This document shows positions 26,247 to 35,312 of a DNA stretch of 64,000 bases, piece after piece. The stretch is taken from the NCBI RefSeq assembly GCF_947489565.1, contig NZ_CANLEA010000009.1:1-64000 (forward strand), given 5' to 3'. Made by a program: the position numbers and the translations under genes. The DNA comes from an uncultured Kordia sp. (GTDB lineage Bacteria > Bacteroidota > Bacteroidia > Flavobacteriales > Flavobacteriaceae). Under the pieces are notes generated by a model, which was not told the DNA's origin, ran no database searches, and saw nothing but the letters and a program-made list of their open reading frames with translations. Within the stretch, counting starts at the first letter, position 1, and the number at the start of each line of letters is the position of its first letter.

Positions 26247-27560
26247 TTATTTTCTTGGAATGGTAAATATAAAAGTAGCACCTTCGCCTATAGCACTTTT
26301 TAAGTAGATTTTTCCATCATTGCGTTCAATGATTTTTTTCACCAAAGCCAGTCCAATTCCAATGGCTTCTCCGTCAGTATCGACTTGTAACTTTTGAAAG
26401 AGTTCAAAGATTTTTTCATGGTATTTTGGGTCAATTCCTGGTCCATTGTCTTTGATATAAAATTTATGACGCAATTTGTTTGCCTCGTAATCAATAGCAA
26501 TTTCTATGGTTTCTTTGTCATTATGCTTGATGGCATTTCGTAGTAAATTTAGAAAAACCTGTTGCATTTGCAATTCATTGAAAATGAGTCTTGGCAATTT
26601 TCGTTCCAGTGAAATGGAAATATGATCTTCTGAAATACTATTGATAATACGTTTTACCAATGTATGTACATTGATTTCTTTTGCATCTTGATTTGGCTCC
26701 GCTTGCAACGAATAGTTCAATATACCTTCTACCAACAAATCCATTTGTGTTACTTGATTTTTGATTTGCTGTAAACTTTTCTTGGCTTCGGTATTTAACT
26801 GTTCATCTTCATCTTCAGAAAGCCAATCGGTTAAAGTGTATATATTTCGCAACGGTCTTTTTAAATCATGAGAAACTACATACGCAAACTCTTCTAAATC
26901 TTTGTTTTTGTCTAATAGTTCTTTCGCGCGAAGTTCCAAGTCAAGCGTACGTTGTTTTACAGTGTCTTCAAGGCTTTCGTTGAGAGCTTCCATCTTTTTC
27001 CGGTATCGAATAAATATATTCATCATCCAAAAAGAACAGATAAAAATAGCTGTTGTAGAGAGCAATATGGCAGTTTTTGAAACTGTGTCTAAATCCGAAA
27101 AATATACCTGATATGCTAAATGCAAGGTTTCCGTAGTACTGTAAATTAAGACTAAAATCCGATTACTGAGCAACAATACAGATCCAAAAATAAACACGTA
27201 CGTTACCAACAAAAGATCAAGTGAAAAATTATTTAAATATGCTGTATACGTTAAGTAATGCTGAAAAGCCATGGTTGTAAAAAACACCAACCATCCGTAG
27301 TTTTTTAGAATTAATTTTGACTTAGAATATACCGAGAGTCCAACAATTAAAAAGAGAATTGAAAAAATAATATTTCCGTAAAAAGGCACGATGACTTCTG
27401 GATTATAATATTTCATTATTTCCAGATAAACAAACGTACTTGGCGCACCAAGACATAGCGTTATATAGCTATTCCTAATCTCAAAAGGTTCTAACGCTCC
27501 AAGGTTTTTAAATACGTTTTTTGTCATCTTAAAATTATGCCCTCTTTTTAACAAAATCAT
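26247..27560 (-). CDS. Membrane histidine kinase (HisKA/HATPase), copy B
   Basis: 437 aa. N-terminal membrane sensor with about six TM helices (residues about 30-190), a coiled coil, then HisKA with the phosphoacceptor His in FAYVVSHDLKRPLRNIY and HATPase with N-box LLRNAIKHNDKE, G1 IKDNGPGID, and G2 AIGIGLALVKKIIERNDG. It overlaps its paralog's stop by 4 bp (ATGA), so the two are coupled. The internal ATG at 27527 (MTKNVFKNL) aligns better with the start of the paralog, so the first 11 residues may not be real. No response regulator is next to them. Confidence 0.88.
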   Translation of the reverse strand: MILLKRGHNFKMTKNVFKNLGALEPFEIRNSYITLCLGAPSTFVYLEIMKYYNPEVIVPFYGNIIFSILFLIVGLSVYSKSKLILKNYGWLVFFTTMAFQHYLTYTAYLNNFSLDLLLVTYVFIFGSVLLLSNRILVLIYSTTETLHLAYQVYFSDLDTVSKTAILLSTTAIFICSFWMMNIFIRYRKKMEALNESLEDTVKQRTLDLELRAKELLDKNKDLEEFAYVVSHDLKRPLRNIYTLTDWLSEDEDEQLNTEAKKSLQQIKNQVTQMDLLVEGILNYSLQAEPNQDAKEINVHTLVKRIINSISEDHISISLERKLPRLIFNELQMQQVFLNLLRNAIKHNDKETIEIAIDYEANKLRHKFYIKDNGPGIDPKYHEKIFELFQKLQVDTDGEAIGIGLALVKKIIERNDGKIYLKSAIGEGATFIFTIPRK

Positions 27561-28852
27561 TGTTTTACTTCCGTTAGAACGGTAAAAACAAAGGTTGTTC
27601 CTTTTCCTACTTCGCTTTCAATAGCAATAGTTCCACCATTGCGTTCAATGATTTTCTTTACCAACGCTAGTCCTATTCCAATGGATTCTATTTCTGATTT
27701 GACTTCGAGTTTTTGGAATAATTCAAAGATTTTTTTGTGATATTTTTTATCAATTCCAGGTCCATTATCTTGTATTGCAAATTGATGTCCATTTTCTATT
27801 GGTTGATATTTGATATGAATTTCCACCAATTCTTTGTCATTGTGCTTGATGGCATTTTGAATCAAATTTTGAAAAACTTGTAGTAATTGTGATTCGTTAA
27901 AAGTTACTTTTGGCAGTGCTTCTTCTACATGAATTTTTACAGTTTCGCTAGCATTCACTTTTATAATTCTGTCCACTAATATCTGCGCATCTACAATATT
28001 TACAGATCGTTCTTTATCCATTTGTAACGAATAATTCAGAATTCCTTCTACCAGTAAATCCATTTGAGTTACTTGCTCTTTGATGAGTCGTAAACTTTGA
28101 TTGGTTTCGTCATTAAATTGATATTCCGTATCGTCCGTAAGCCAATCGGTAAGTGTATAAATATTTCGTAACGGTCGCTTTAAATCGTGTGAAACGACAT
28201 AGGCAAACTCTTCTAAATCTTTGTTTTTACGAAGTAATTCTTTGGCTCTGTTTTCTAAATCTACCGTACGTTGCTGAATGCGTTCTTCCAATTCTACGTT
28301 GACAGCTTCTAATTTTTTTCTGTAGCGAATCAGTCCGTTCATCACCAAAAAAGAAAAGATAAAAATGGTACTCATTGATACCAAAATTGCACTTTCCGAC
28401 ATGCTGTCTAAGTTAGAATGATAGACTCGATATGATAAATGAATTAATTGTGAAGCACTAAAAATGATGACCAATAAACGATTGCTCAACAATAAAACAG
28501 CTCCAAAAATAAATACATACGTAACCAGTAAATAGTCTAGCGAAAAATCGTTTAAAGCCGTAGTATATGTGAGATAATATTGAAATATCATCAGACTTAC
28601 AAATGTAATCCAACCGTAAATTTCATCGAGGAATGCATTTTTGAAATACGGAATAATTCCTACCAAAACAAACCACGCAGAGAATACAATTTCGCCTCTG
28701 TATGGAATGATAAGATCGGGATTATAATACAGCATGATCAACACATATATGTAGGTACTTGGTCCTGCCAGTAGAAATGTGAGTCCGCTGTTTTTGATTT
28801 CAAAACGTTCTAGTCGCCCAATATCTCTGAGATATTTTAAAACTTTTGTCAA
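27557..28852 (-). CDS. Membrane histidine kinase (HisKA/HATPase), copy A
   Basis: 431 aa, paralog of the downstream gene with the same order: six-helix membrane sensor, coiled coil, HisKA (SHDLKRPLRNIYTLTDWL) and HATPase (IQDNGPGID, SIGIGLALVKKIIERNGG). It starts with TTG at 28850-28852, directly preceded by an in-frame TAG, and this start matches the MTK start seen in the paralog. The two sensors are most similar in the kinase half; the membrane half is similar in pattern with fewer identities. They could form heterodimers and signal to a response regulator encoded elsewhere. Confidence 0.88.
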   Translation of the reverse strand: MTKVLKYLRDIGRLERFEIKNSGLTFLLAGPSTYIYVLIMLYYNPDLIIPYRGEIVFSAWFVLVGIIPYFKNAFLDEIYGWITFVSLMIFQYYLTYTTALNDFSLDYLLVTYVFIFGAVLLLSNRLLVIIFSASQLIHLSYRVYHSNLDSMSESAILVSMSTIFIFSFLVMNGLIRYRKKLEAVNVELEERIQQRTVDLENRAKELLRKNKDLEEFAYVVSHDLKRPLRNIYTLTDWLTDDTEYQFNDETNQSLRLIKEQVTQMDLLVEGILNYSLQMDKERSVNIVDAQILVDRIIKVNASETVKIHVEEALPKVTFNESQLLQVFQNLIQNAIKHNDKELVEIHIKYQPIENGHQFAIQDNGPGIDKKYHKKIFELFQKLEVKSEIESIGIGLALVKKIIERNGGTIAIESEVGKGTTFVFTVLTEVKQ

Positions 28853-29204
28853 CTAATTAATTTATAGGTTAAGTTTTTAAAGTTATGGAAATGATTTTAA
28901 ATAACATTCATTCTGAGTAAATTATATAACAGTAGAATTATTTTTAAAGAAAAATCGTTTTTAGATTTCAGAAAAAAGAAATAAAATGATTGTTTTTTTA
29001 AAATTACATTAATCGTTAAGCATTACGTTTTCATTTATGCCTTTTTTAATTATATCTATTACAGACCTGTCTATGCCAATGATATTTTACATTATAACAA
29101 TCATGTAAATAGTCTAAATGCTTCTGATATAATTTAATTAAAAATGACTTTGCTTGTACAATTCACATTTTTTATTTTACTTTGTATTTCAAAGTACTTT
29201 TAAA
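28853..29204. other. Divergent intergenic region upstream of kinases and the CreD locus
   Basis: 352 bp without a supported gene. AT-rich; its right end contains the operator of the membrane-protein/regulator operon (29179-29195). No RNA structure or further repeat was recognised. A TTG-started extension of the downstream gene from 29154 is possible by frame but would place the operator inside the coding region and is rejected. Confidence 0.5.
29179..29195 (+). promoter_or_regulatory. Operator/promoter O1 of the winged-helix regulator operon
   Basis: ACTTTG-N5-CAAAGT inverted repeat (29179-29195) directly followed by ACTTTTAAA and the ATG at 29205. The 26-bp block matches the creD operator at 24 of 26 positions. 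TTACTTTG at the left arm is close to TAnnTTTG, so a protein bound here would cover the -7 element. Predicted ligand: the winged-helix protein encoded at 29846-30142. Confidence 0.65.
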
Positions 29205-29843
29205 ATGACATCACCAGACTATCTAGAAGACATCAGAGAAATTAGAAACCTTATGAATAAATCCTCACGATTTATTTCATTAAGTGGACTTTCGGGAATT
29301 ATGGCAGGAATTTATGCCTTAATAGGCGCTTGGTTTGCTCGAGGAGAGTTGATTAGAGCCTATGGAAAGAGAGATAATTTATACGAAAACGGAAGCTATG
29401 TCGCAACCGAAGATATTACCATCAGACTGATTACAATTGCAGCAATTGTAGTGTTTTTAGCTGTGGTTACAGGAATTATTTTGACACAACGAAAAGCGCG
29501 AAAAAATGGTGAAAAAATCTTTGATAAAACCGCTTTGAAACTATTGGTAAACTTTTTGATTCCACTAGTCACTGGAGGAATTTTCACATTGATTTTATTA
29601 CAAAAAACAGCAATTGGACTCGTAGCGCCCGCAACACTTATTTTTTACGGACTCGCTTGTGTGAATGCTAGTAAATATACACTCGGACATATAAAGTATT
29701 TAGGGTATGCCAACATCATTTTAGGACTTATTGCAACGCAATTTGTCGGATATGGTTTGTATTTTTGGGCCATTGGTTTTGGTATTTTCCATATTATTTA
29801 CGGAGGATTGATGTATATTCTCTTAGAACGAACAGCTAAGTAA
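29205..29843 (+). CDS. Multi-TM membrane protein, regulator-linked
   Basis: 212 aa from the ATG at 29205, chosen because the operator ends 9 bp before it. A soluble N-terminus (TSPDYLEDIREIRNLMNKSS) is followed by five to six TM helices. Proteins of this kind regularly precede a winged-helix regulator in flavobacteria and are of unknown function. The regulator gene starts 2 bp after its stop, so both are one transcript. It may sense a membrane signal and pass it to the regulator; that is inference. Confidence 0.7.
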   Translation: MTSPDYLEDIREIRNLMNKSSRFISLSGLSGIMAGIYALIGAWFARGELIRAYGKRDNLYENGSYVATEDITIRLITIAAIVVFLAVVTGIILTQRKARKNGEKIFDKTALKLLVNFLIPLVTGGIFTLILLQKTAIGLVAPATLIFYGLACVNASKYTLGHIKYLGYANIILGLIATQFVGYGLYFWAIGFGIFHIIYGGLMYILLERTAK

Positions 29844-29845
29844 TT

Positions 29846-30142
29846 GTGAGCATAATAAATAACATAAATAAAGCATTTGATCATCGAATTCGACTTGGTA
29901 TTATGTCCATTTTGATGGTGAATGAATACGCCGATTTTAAGATGCTGAAAGAGCTACTTTCAGTGACTGATGGAAATTTGGCTAGTCATACTAAAGCCCT
30001 TGAAAAAGTGGAATATATAAAAGTCGAAAAACAATTTATTGGGCGAAAACCGAATACACGTTATAGCGCAACGCCTTTAGGAAAATTGGAATTTAAAAAA
30101 CATATTGACGCTTTGGAACAGTTAATCCGAAAGAGCGAATAA
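29846..30142 (+). CDS. Winged-helix transcriptional regulator
   Basis: 98 aa, a stand-alone winged helix-turn-helix of the ArsR/MarR-like HTH_34 type. The core is FDHRIRLGIMSILMVNEYADF, LLSVTDGNLASHTKALEKV for the recognition region, and the wing KQFIGRKPNTRYSATPLG. The start is GTG, 2 bp after the membrane-protein gene. The same palindrome before its own operon (O1) and before creD (O2) makes it the obvious repressor of both. In Bacteroidota such regulators are often next to creD. Confidence 0.88.
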   Translation: MSIINNINKAFDHRIRLGIMSILMVNEYADFKMLKELLSVTDGNLASHTKALEKVEYIKVEKQFIGRKPNTRYSATPLGKLEFKKHIDALEQLIRKSE

Positions 30143-30238
30143 TGAAACTACAAACACTCATGAAAAACTACATTACATACATAAATACAATACGTTAGGC
30201 TTCACTCCTAACTACTAGCAATTATTTTTTTATCTATT

Positions 30239-30257
30239 TACTTTGAAATTCAAAGTA
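30239..30257 (+). promoter_or_regulatory. Operator/promoter O2 of creD
   Basis: TACTTTGAA-A-TTCAAAGTA is a perfect 19-bp palindrome, followed by CTTTTAAA and the creD ATG 18 bp further on. It matches O1 at 24 of 26 positions. TTACTTTG at its left end resembles a -7 element, so binding would block the promoter. Confidence 0.7.
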
Positions 30258-30275
30258 CTTTTAAATACTAATAAA

Positions 30276-31658
30276 ATGGAAACACATCAAACAGAAAAAA
30301 ACAACAAAAAGCTATTGAATTGGATCAAAACATCCATCACAGCAAAGCTTGTTATGACAGGCGTATTGACCTTATTACTTATGATTCCGCTTTCGCTGAT
30401 TCAAGATTTGATTACAGAACGCGAAACACGACAACAAAGCGTGGTAAGTGAATTGAATGATAAATGGGGAAATGAAATTCTTTTATACGGACCTATTTTA
30501 AAAGTTCCTTATAAAATCTATCATGAAACCGTAGTCTACGAAGAAGAAACTCAGCAAAGAGTGACTAAGAAGTCAGCTACTATTAAATACGCTTACTTTT
30601 TTCCAAAAACACTCGATATTAATTCAGATGTAAAAACAACTGCTAAGAAGCGAAACAACTTTGAAACAACTGTTTTTACGACAGATATTGTAACTACGGG
30701 AAGCTTTGAAACTCCTGATTTTTCTATGAAATCTATTGCAGATGAGGACATTGTATGGGAAAAAGCTTCACTTATTATTAAAACCACCAATTTAAAAGGA
30801 TTGAAGAGTGAAGTAAAGTTGAGCATGAATGGAAATACTTATAATTTTGAACCGTTGCCTGCCGATCATTCACATATAGATACGCTTGAAAGTTCTTTTT
30901 TGAAATCAGAAGATTTGCCTGCAACTGCAACACGTTCTTTTGATTTTAAACTGACGTATAACGGTAGCAAAAGTATTCGTTTTATTCCGATTGGAAAGAT
31001 TACAAATGTGCATATGACTTCCGATTGGAAGCACCCGAAACATACGGGAAGTTTTATTACCCAAAGCAAACGTACTACCGAAAATGGTGGATTTGAAGCC
31101 AATTGGAAACTTTTACACACCAATCGTTCTTTTTCGCAACAATATTTTAAAGTATTGCCAAATTTAGATCAGTATGCATTTGGAACTGACTTTATCATTC
31201 CGCTTGACGAATACCAACAAAGTGAACGCGCTGCCAAATATGGCTTTTTAGTTATTGGATTGACCTTTTTAGTCTTTTTCCTCATTCAGACTTTGAGTAA
31301 AATTTCTATTCATCCGTTTCAGTATTTAATGATCGGAATTGCACTTGTGATGTTTTACACTTTGCTTATTTCTATTTCTGAGCACAGTAGCTTCTTTAAA
31401 GCGTATCTCATTGCAGGAATTGCCGTTATTGTGATGATTACACTCTATTCTAAATCCATTTTAAAGAATTGGAAATTTCCAGTACTGATTGGTACAACTT
31501 TGACGGCTTTGTATAGCTTTATTTTTGTGATTATTCAAATGGAAAACTATGCATTGCTTGTGGGAAGTATTGGCTTATTTATCATCCTTGGAATTGTCAT
31601 GTTCGTATCACGTAAAATTGATTGGGATTTTGACGCTTCAAAGCCTGTTGCTGCATAG
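30276..31658 (+). CDS. creD: Inner membrane protein CreD family
   Basis: 460 aa from the ATG at 30276; the frame also opens at a TTG at 30243 but that would run through the operator. One N-terminal TM helix (about residues 23-45, LVMTGVLTLLLMIPLSLI) with ERETRQQSVVSELNDKWG right after it, a large periplasmic domain of about 260 residues, and five to six C-terminal TM helices starting ERAAKYGFLVIGLTFLVFFL. This is the CreD layout; in E. coli CreD belongs to the CreBC regulon and affects envelope integrity. Here it is controlled by a winged-helix repressor rather than CreBC. Confidence 0.92.
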   Translation: METHQTEKNNKKLLNWIKTSITAKLVMTGVLTLLLMIPLSLIQDLITERETRQQSVVSELNDKWGNEILLYGPILKVPYKIYHETVVYEEETQQRVTKKSATIKYAYFFPKTLDINSDVKTTAKKRNNFETTVFTTDIVTTGSFETPDFSMKSIADEDIVWEKASLIIKTTNLKGLKSEVKLSMNGNTYNFEPLPADHSHIDTLESSFLKSEDLPATATRSFDFKLTYNGSKSIRFIPIGKITNVHMTSDWKHPKHTGSFITQSKRTTENGGFEANWKLLHTNRSFSQQYFKVLPNLDQYAFGTDFIIPLDEYQQSERAAKYGFLVIGLTFLVFFLIQTLSKISIHPFQYLMIGIALVMFYTLLISISEHSSFFKAYLIAGIAVIVMITLYSKSILKNWKFPVLIGTTLTALYSFIFVIIQMENYALLVGSIGLFIILGIVMFVSRKIDWDFDASKPVAA

Positions 31659-31729
31659 TTACTGGTTAGAACCTAAAAAATAGTTCACAATCTCATAACA
31701 CACAAAAATCTAGTTAGTTAGTTTGGTGA

Positions 31730-31786
31730 GAAAACGATTCCTGACTTTTTGGAATCCGAGTGCTAAAAAGCTCAGGTTTCGTTTTC
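31730..31786. repeat. Long imperfect palindrome (possible dispersed repeat)
   Basis: GAAAACGATTCCTGA (31730-31744) pairs with TCAGGTTTCGTTTTC (31772-31786) at 13 of 15 positions, and inside it CTTTTT pairs with AAAAAG around a 14-nt loop. There is no T-tract. Its beginning resembles the inverted repeat at 177. It lies between creD and the exosortase operon and could insulate the two transcripts. Confidence 0.55.
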
Positions 31787-31828
31787 ATCCTTAAAATTAA
31801 TTTCAACTTCAAATTCCGTTTTAAACAC

Positions 31829-32140
31829 ATGAATATTCCATTCGTATATAATTTATTAAAAGCTGCAAAAATCACGGCGATTCTCAGTTTTTTGGGCGGT
31901 ACTTTTTTATTGATTGCTTATTTCTATAATGAAGGTTCCATTGCAATTTTGAATCTTGGCATTTATTATACGTTGTTTGCCATACTGATCAATAGCATTC
32001 TGTTTTTCACACTTTTTATTACACTAATGCATAGTAAAGTGAAACGAAAAAAGATACTTAGGTCTTTAATTTTAATGATTCTCAATGTTCCTATTGGCTT
32101 TTGTTATGTAGGTGTTATTGTGAGCTATCATCTTCCTTAA
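31829..32140 (+). CDS. Small membrane protein upstream of exosortase K
   Basis: 103 aa from the ATG at 31829; a longer frame from 31760 would run into the palindrome region and lacks a signal. Three hydrophobic helices (about residues 13-33, 39-65 and 78-100). No recognised domain. It lies 9 bp before the exosortase gene, so it is the first gene of that operon. A role in the exosortase system is suggested only by position. Confidence 0.65.
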   Translation: MNIPFVYNLLKAAKITAILSFLGGTFLLIAYFYNEGSIAILNLGIYYTLFAILINSILFFTLFITLMHSKVKRKKILRSLILMILNVPIGFCYVGVIVSYHLP

Positions 32141-32149
32141 ACGCTTGTC

Positions 32150-32659
32150 ATGAAAAAAATAATAATCAAAACAAGTGTCGTTTTAGGACTTATCATAGTG
32201 TTGAAAGCTTTGTATAGTATTGTTTCTTTAGCAATGCTGAAATGGTTTTTGTATCCTATGATTCCTGTGATTGAGTTATTTACCTATAGTAATTTTGAAT
32301 GGATTCCCGAACTCGGTTTTAGTGCTCCATCAGGAATTATTATTGAAAAATCGTGTGCAGGAGGAAACTTTTTCATCATTTGCTTTGCTTTTTTATGTTT
32401 CAAATTATGCAAGTTTCAAAGAATTACAGATACACTCGTTCGTATGATTTTCTTAGGAATCTGCAGTTATTTTATCATGATTATTGCCAATACCGCACGT
32501 ATTATCAGTGCTATAAAGTTGGCTGATTGGGAATGGACACACACCATAATTGATCCGAAAACTGCACACTTTGTACTTGGCAGCATACTATACATTTTCA
32601 CCTTACTTTTTCTAAATCATTTTATCTCATCAAAACATGTTACCATTCAAACTACATAA
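32150..32659 (+). CDS. xrtK: Exosortase K
   Basis: 169 aa, short membrane form of the exosortase/archaeosortase superfamily. The expected triad is visible: Cys69 in IEKSCAGGNFF, Arg117 in IANTARIISAI and His140 in DPKTAHFVLGSILY, with TM helices between. Exosortases cut C-terminal sorting signals and transfer the protein, as part of PEP-CTERM-like systems; XrtK works on one dedicated target with an MSEP signal. That target is the next gene, which overlaps by 23 bp. No general PEP-CTERM proteins are seen in the window. Confidence 0.85.
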   Translation: MKKIIIKTSVVLGLIIVLKALYSIVSLAMLKWFLYPMIPVIELFTYSNFEWIPELGFSAPSGIIIEKSCAGGNFFIICFAFLCFKLCKFQRITDTLVRMIFLGICSYFIMIIANTARIISAIKLADWEWTHTIIDPKTAHFVLGSILYIFTLLFLNHFISSKHVTIQTT

Positions 32660-35312
32660 GTCTTACGTATATTTTATTACGTTAATTCTGTTCCAATTAC
32701 TCTTAGGTTGGTTTCTATATTCTGCGTTCAATTCTCCGAACGGAAATGTATTCGATTATACCACAATTGCCATCTATTGGGGAACATTAATCGTTCTGTT
32801 TTCAGTATTCATTATACTTGAAACACATCAAATCATCAAACCGTGGATTGTTCCCGTCGCCATTCTTGTTTGTTATGCGGTATTTCTTTTTGCCTTGTAT
32901 GAATCGTCCATATTCCATAGAATACCACGTTTAAATTCTGCGTATCTCAATTATGAAATTATTCCGTTGTATTTAACAATTCCTGCGATGTTTCATGCTA
33001 TTATTGATATCATTTTCAAGTATTTTAAACCTTCTGGAACTAAAGCAGAAAACATTCAAAATTTTGCGTTATCAGTTGTCATTCCTTTGTTTTTATACAT
33101 TCTCATCATTGTTATTATTCCTATATTTAACCGTGGTTATATTGGTTATTTTAGACTTGATTTTTTTATCGCTAAAATTGTCATTTGCATTGCAATAGCA
33201 TCTTTTTTGTTCTTCTTTTTCCGTTTTATTCTTGGGTGTTTGGTTAAAAAAAACTTTCAACAACACAGTCCTTTATTACTCATCCTTTTTGCTTTTATTT
33301 TCCCGTTTGTCGGATTGCTCTTAAGTTTGGAATTTAACTTTTTTGGCGATTTCAATTTCCCCTTGATTCACGCTTCCATTACCATCAATGCGCTTGGTTT
33401 AGGCTTGTTGTTAAGCAAGAATGTTTTATTAAAACTGATTGGTTTTTTAATGGCTTCTATCGGAGTTCCAATTGTACTCTACTTTTTCATTGTTTTTTTA
33501 CCATACGTACCTTTAGCATTTGTTGCTTTACTTATTGTTGGCGCAGGTTTATTGATGTTAACACCCACAGTTTTGATCATTCTTCAGTATAAAATTATGA
33601 GACAAGAATTCCCTGCGATTGTACAAAAATATGGAAGAAAAAAAGTAATTATCTGGAGTAGTATTTGCATATCATTTTTGCCGTTGAGTTTTGTAGGTTT
33701 TTGTATGGATCATAGAAGTTACCTCAACGAAGTGATTGCCGAAACCGATCAATTTGACGCTTCTAATAGAAGTTATAAAGATCATGATGTTGAGAAACTA
33801 ACATATATTTTAAAACAAATGAAGACCAAAACATATAGACGTTCTTTTGGTTTCTCACACGATCAACTGCCTATACTTTCTGCTTTTTACGATTGGTATG
33901 TGTTTGATAATTTGAAGATTTCTCGACAAAAAACAGATGAAATACGGACTTTATTTTTCGGAAAAAATATTGCTTCATGGAACCGTTATATTCCACCACA
34001 AAAAGCAAATTCAAATGTAACGTATACGTATGAAACAACTTATGTTCCTGAAGATGATTTTTATAAAACAGAGATCCATTTATCTATTACAAATTTAGAG
34101 GATCGAAATATGCGTGAGTTTCGCAGTGAATTCAGATTGCCAAAAGATGTTTTTATCACTGATTATTATTTAGATATTGAAGACCGAAGAACGTATGGAA
34201 TTTTGGCTGAAAAGAAAGCTGCCAATTGGATTTACGAGCAAATTACCACCAGACGTCGCGATCCTGGAATTTTACAATATTTGTATGACGATGTGCTTTC
34301 GTTAAAGATTTTTCCGTTTGCAGCAAATGAAACGCGTACTTCCGGATTTACGTTATATCACAGAACGCCAGTACATTTTTCACTCAATGAAACACCTATT
34401 GATATAGATGTAGAACCCTTAACACAACATGTGATCGAACTGAGTGAAAATTCATTTTATATTCCGTCAGAAATAAAGAGCGAATTGCCCAAAGTATCAT
34501 CGCCAGTAGATTATTATTTTGTTGTAGATAATACAACCAAAGGTGCTGAATTTAGACAACAATTCCATCAAGATTTTAAGAGTTTACCTGCTACGATTCA
34601 AGAAAAAGTGAATGTGTTGTATGTAGATGTTGATGTGAATTGGGAAGCTCCGACACCACCAAAAACGAGCGGATTTAACTATAAAAAAGCATTAAAGCAA
34701 ATTCAATATTTACATCGAGATCAGAAGCGGATTCCGTATGTGATTGTGTATGCGCCTTATGAGAATCGATATACTGGAAAATACTTTTCTTGGGAGATGG
34801 AAAAAGCGTTTCCTTATTATAATTTGGTTGAATGTTCGCATTGGAAACGTGAATTACCAGAAACGATTGAATTGTTAGAATTTTCTAGAAATGAACAATC
34901 GTATTTTATTCGAAATAACAATAAACCTTCTTTAATTAGCTTGAATGAAACCGCAACTTTTGAACGTGATTTTTCAGGAAATCCATACTTGAATGCACTG
35001 CAATTACGACTGTTTCACGACCTAAACGATTTGAATCCGAAACATACAAAAAATCATTGGTTAGCTGCTTTACGCGAGAGTTTTACTCAAAATATTCTCA
35101 CACATAGCACTACGTTTATTTCACTTGAAAATAAGGAACAGGAAGAACGTTTACTCAAAAAACAAGAAGCCATTATCAATAAAGATTATTCCAAAAACGT
35201 TGCAGCAGAAACACGCCGTATGAGCGAACCTTATTTTTGGGTATTGCTACTTTTTATCACTTTCATTTTAGGAAGACAATTTTATAACTCAAAACACCAT
35301 TTAAAAGTATGA
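32637..35312 (+). CDS. MSEP-CTERM sorting protein with VIT-like domain
   Basis: 891 aa. The N-terminal about 360 residues contain around ten TM helices. A long soluble part includes a VIT-like domain (about 465-565; VTYTYETTYVPEDDFYKTEI, then ANWIYEQITTRRRDPGIL). The C-terminus shows RRMSEPYFWVLLLFITFILG followed by Arg, i.e. an MSEP motif at about residue 862, a TM helix and a basic end: the sorting signal for exosortase K. The start overlaps the xrtK gene by 23 bp, and the DUF1361 gene overlaps its end by 4 bp. Function of the target is unknown; processing by XrtK is expected at the MSEP motif. Confidence 0.9.
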   Translation: MLPFKLHKSYVYFITLILFQLLLGWFLYSAFNSPNGNVFDYTTIAIYWGTLIVLFSVFIILETHQIIKPWIVPVAILVCYAVFLFALYESSIFHRIPRLNSAYLNYEIIPLYLTIPAMFHAIIDIIFKYFKPSGTKAENIQNFALSVVIPLFLYILIIVIIPIFNRGYIGYFRLDFFIAKIVICIAIASFLFFFFRFILGCLVKKNFQQHSPLLLILFAFIFPFVGLLLSLEFNFFGDFNFPLIHASITINALGLGLLLSKNVLLKLIGFLMASIGVPIVLYFFIVFLPYVPLAFVALLIVGAGLLMLTPTVLIILQYKIMRQEFPAIVQKYGRKKVIIWSSICISFLPLSFVGFCMDHRSYLNEVIAETDQFDASNRSYKDHDVEKLTYILKQMKTKTYRRSFGFSHDQLPILSAFYDWYVFDNLKISRQKTDEIRTLFFGKNIASWNRYIPPQKANSNVTYTYETTYVPEDDFYKTEIHLSITNLEDRNMREFRSEFRLPKDVFITDYYLDIEDRRTYGILAEKKAANWIYEQITTRRRDPGILQYLYDDVLSLKIFPFAANETRTSGFTLYHRTPVHFSLNETPIDIDVEPLTQHVIELSENSFYIPSEIKSELPKVSSPVDYYFVVDNTTKGAEFRQQFHQDFKSLPATIQEKVNVLYVDVDVNWEAPTPPKTSGFNYKKALKQIQYLHRDQKRIPYVIVYAPYENRYTGKYFSWEMEKAFPYYNLVECSHWKRELPETIELLEFSRNEQSYFIRNNNKPSLISLNETATFERDFSGNPYLNALQLRLFHDLNDLNPKHTKNHWLAALRESFTQNILTHSTTFISLENKEQEERLLKKQEAIINKDYSKNVAAETRRMSEPYFWVLLLFITFILGRQFYNSKHHLKV

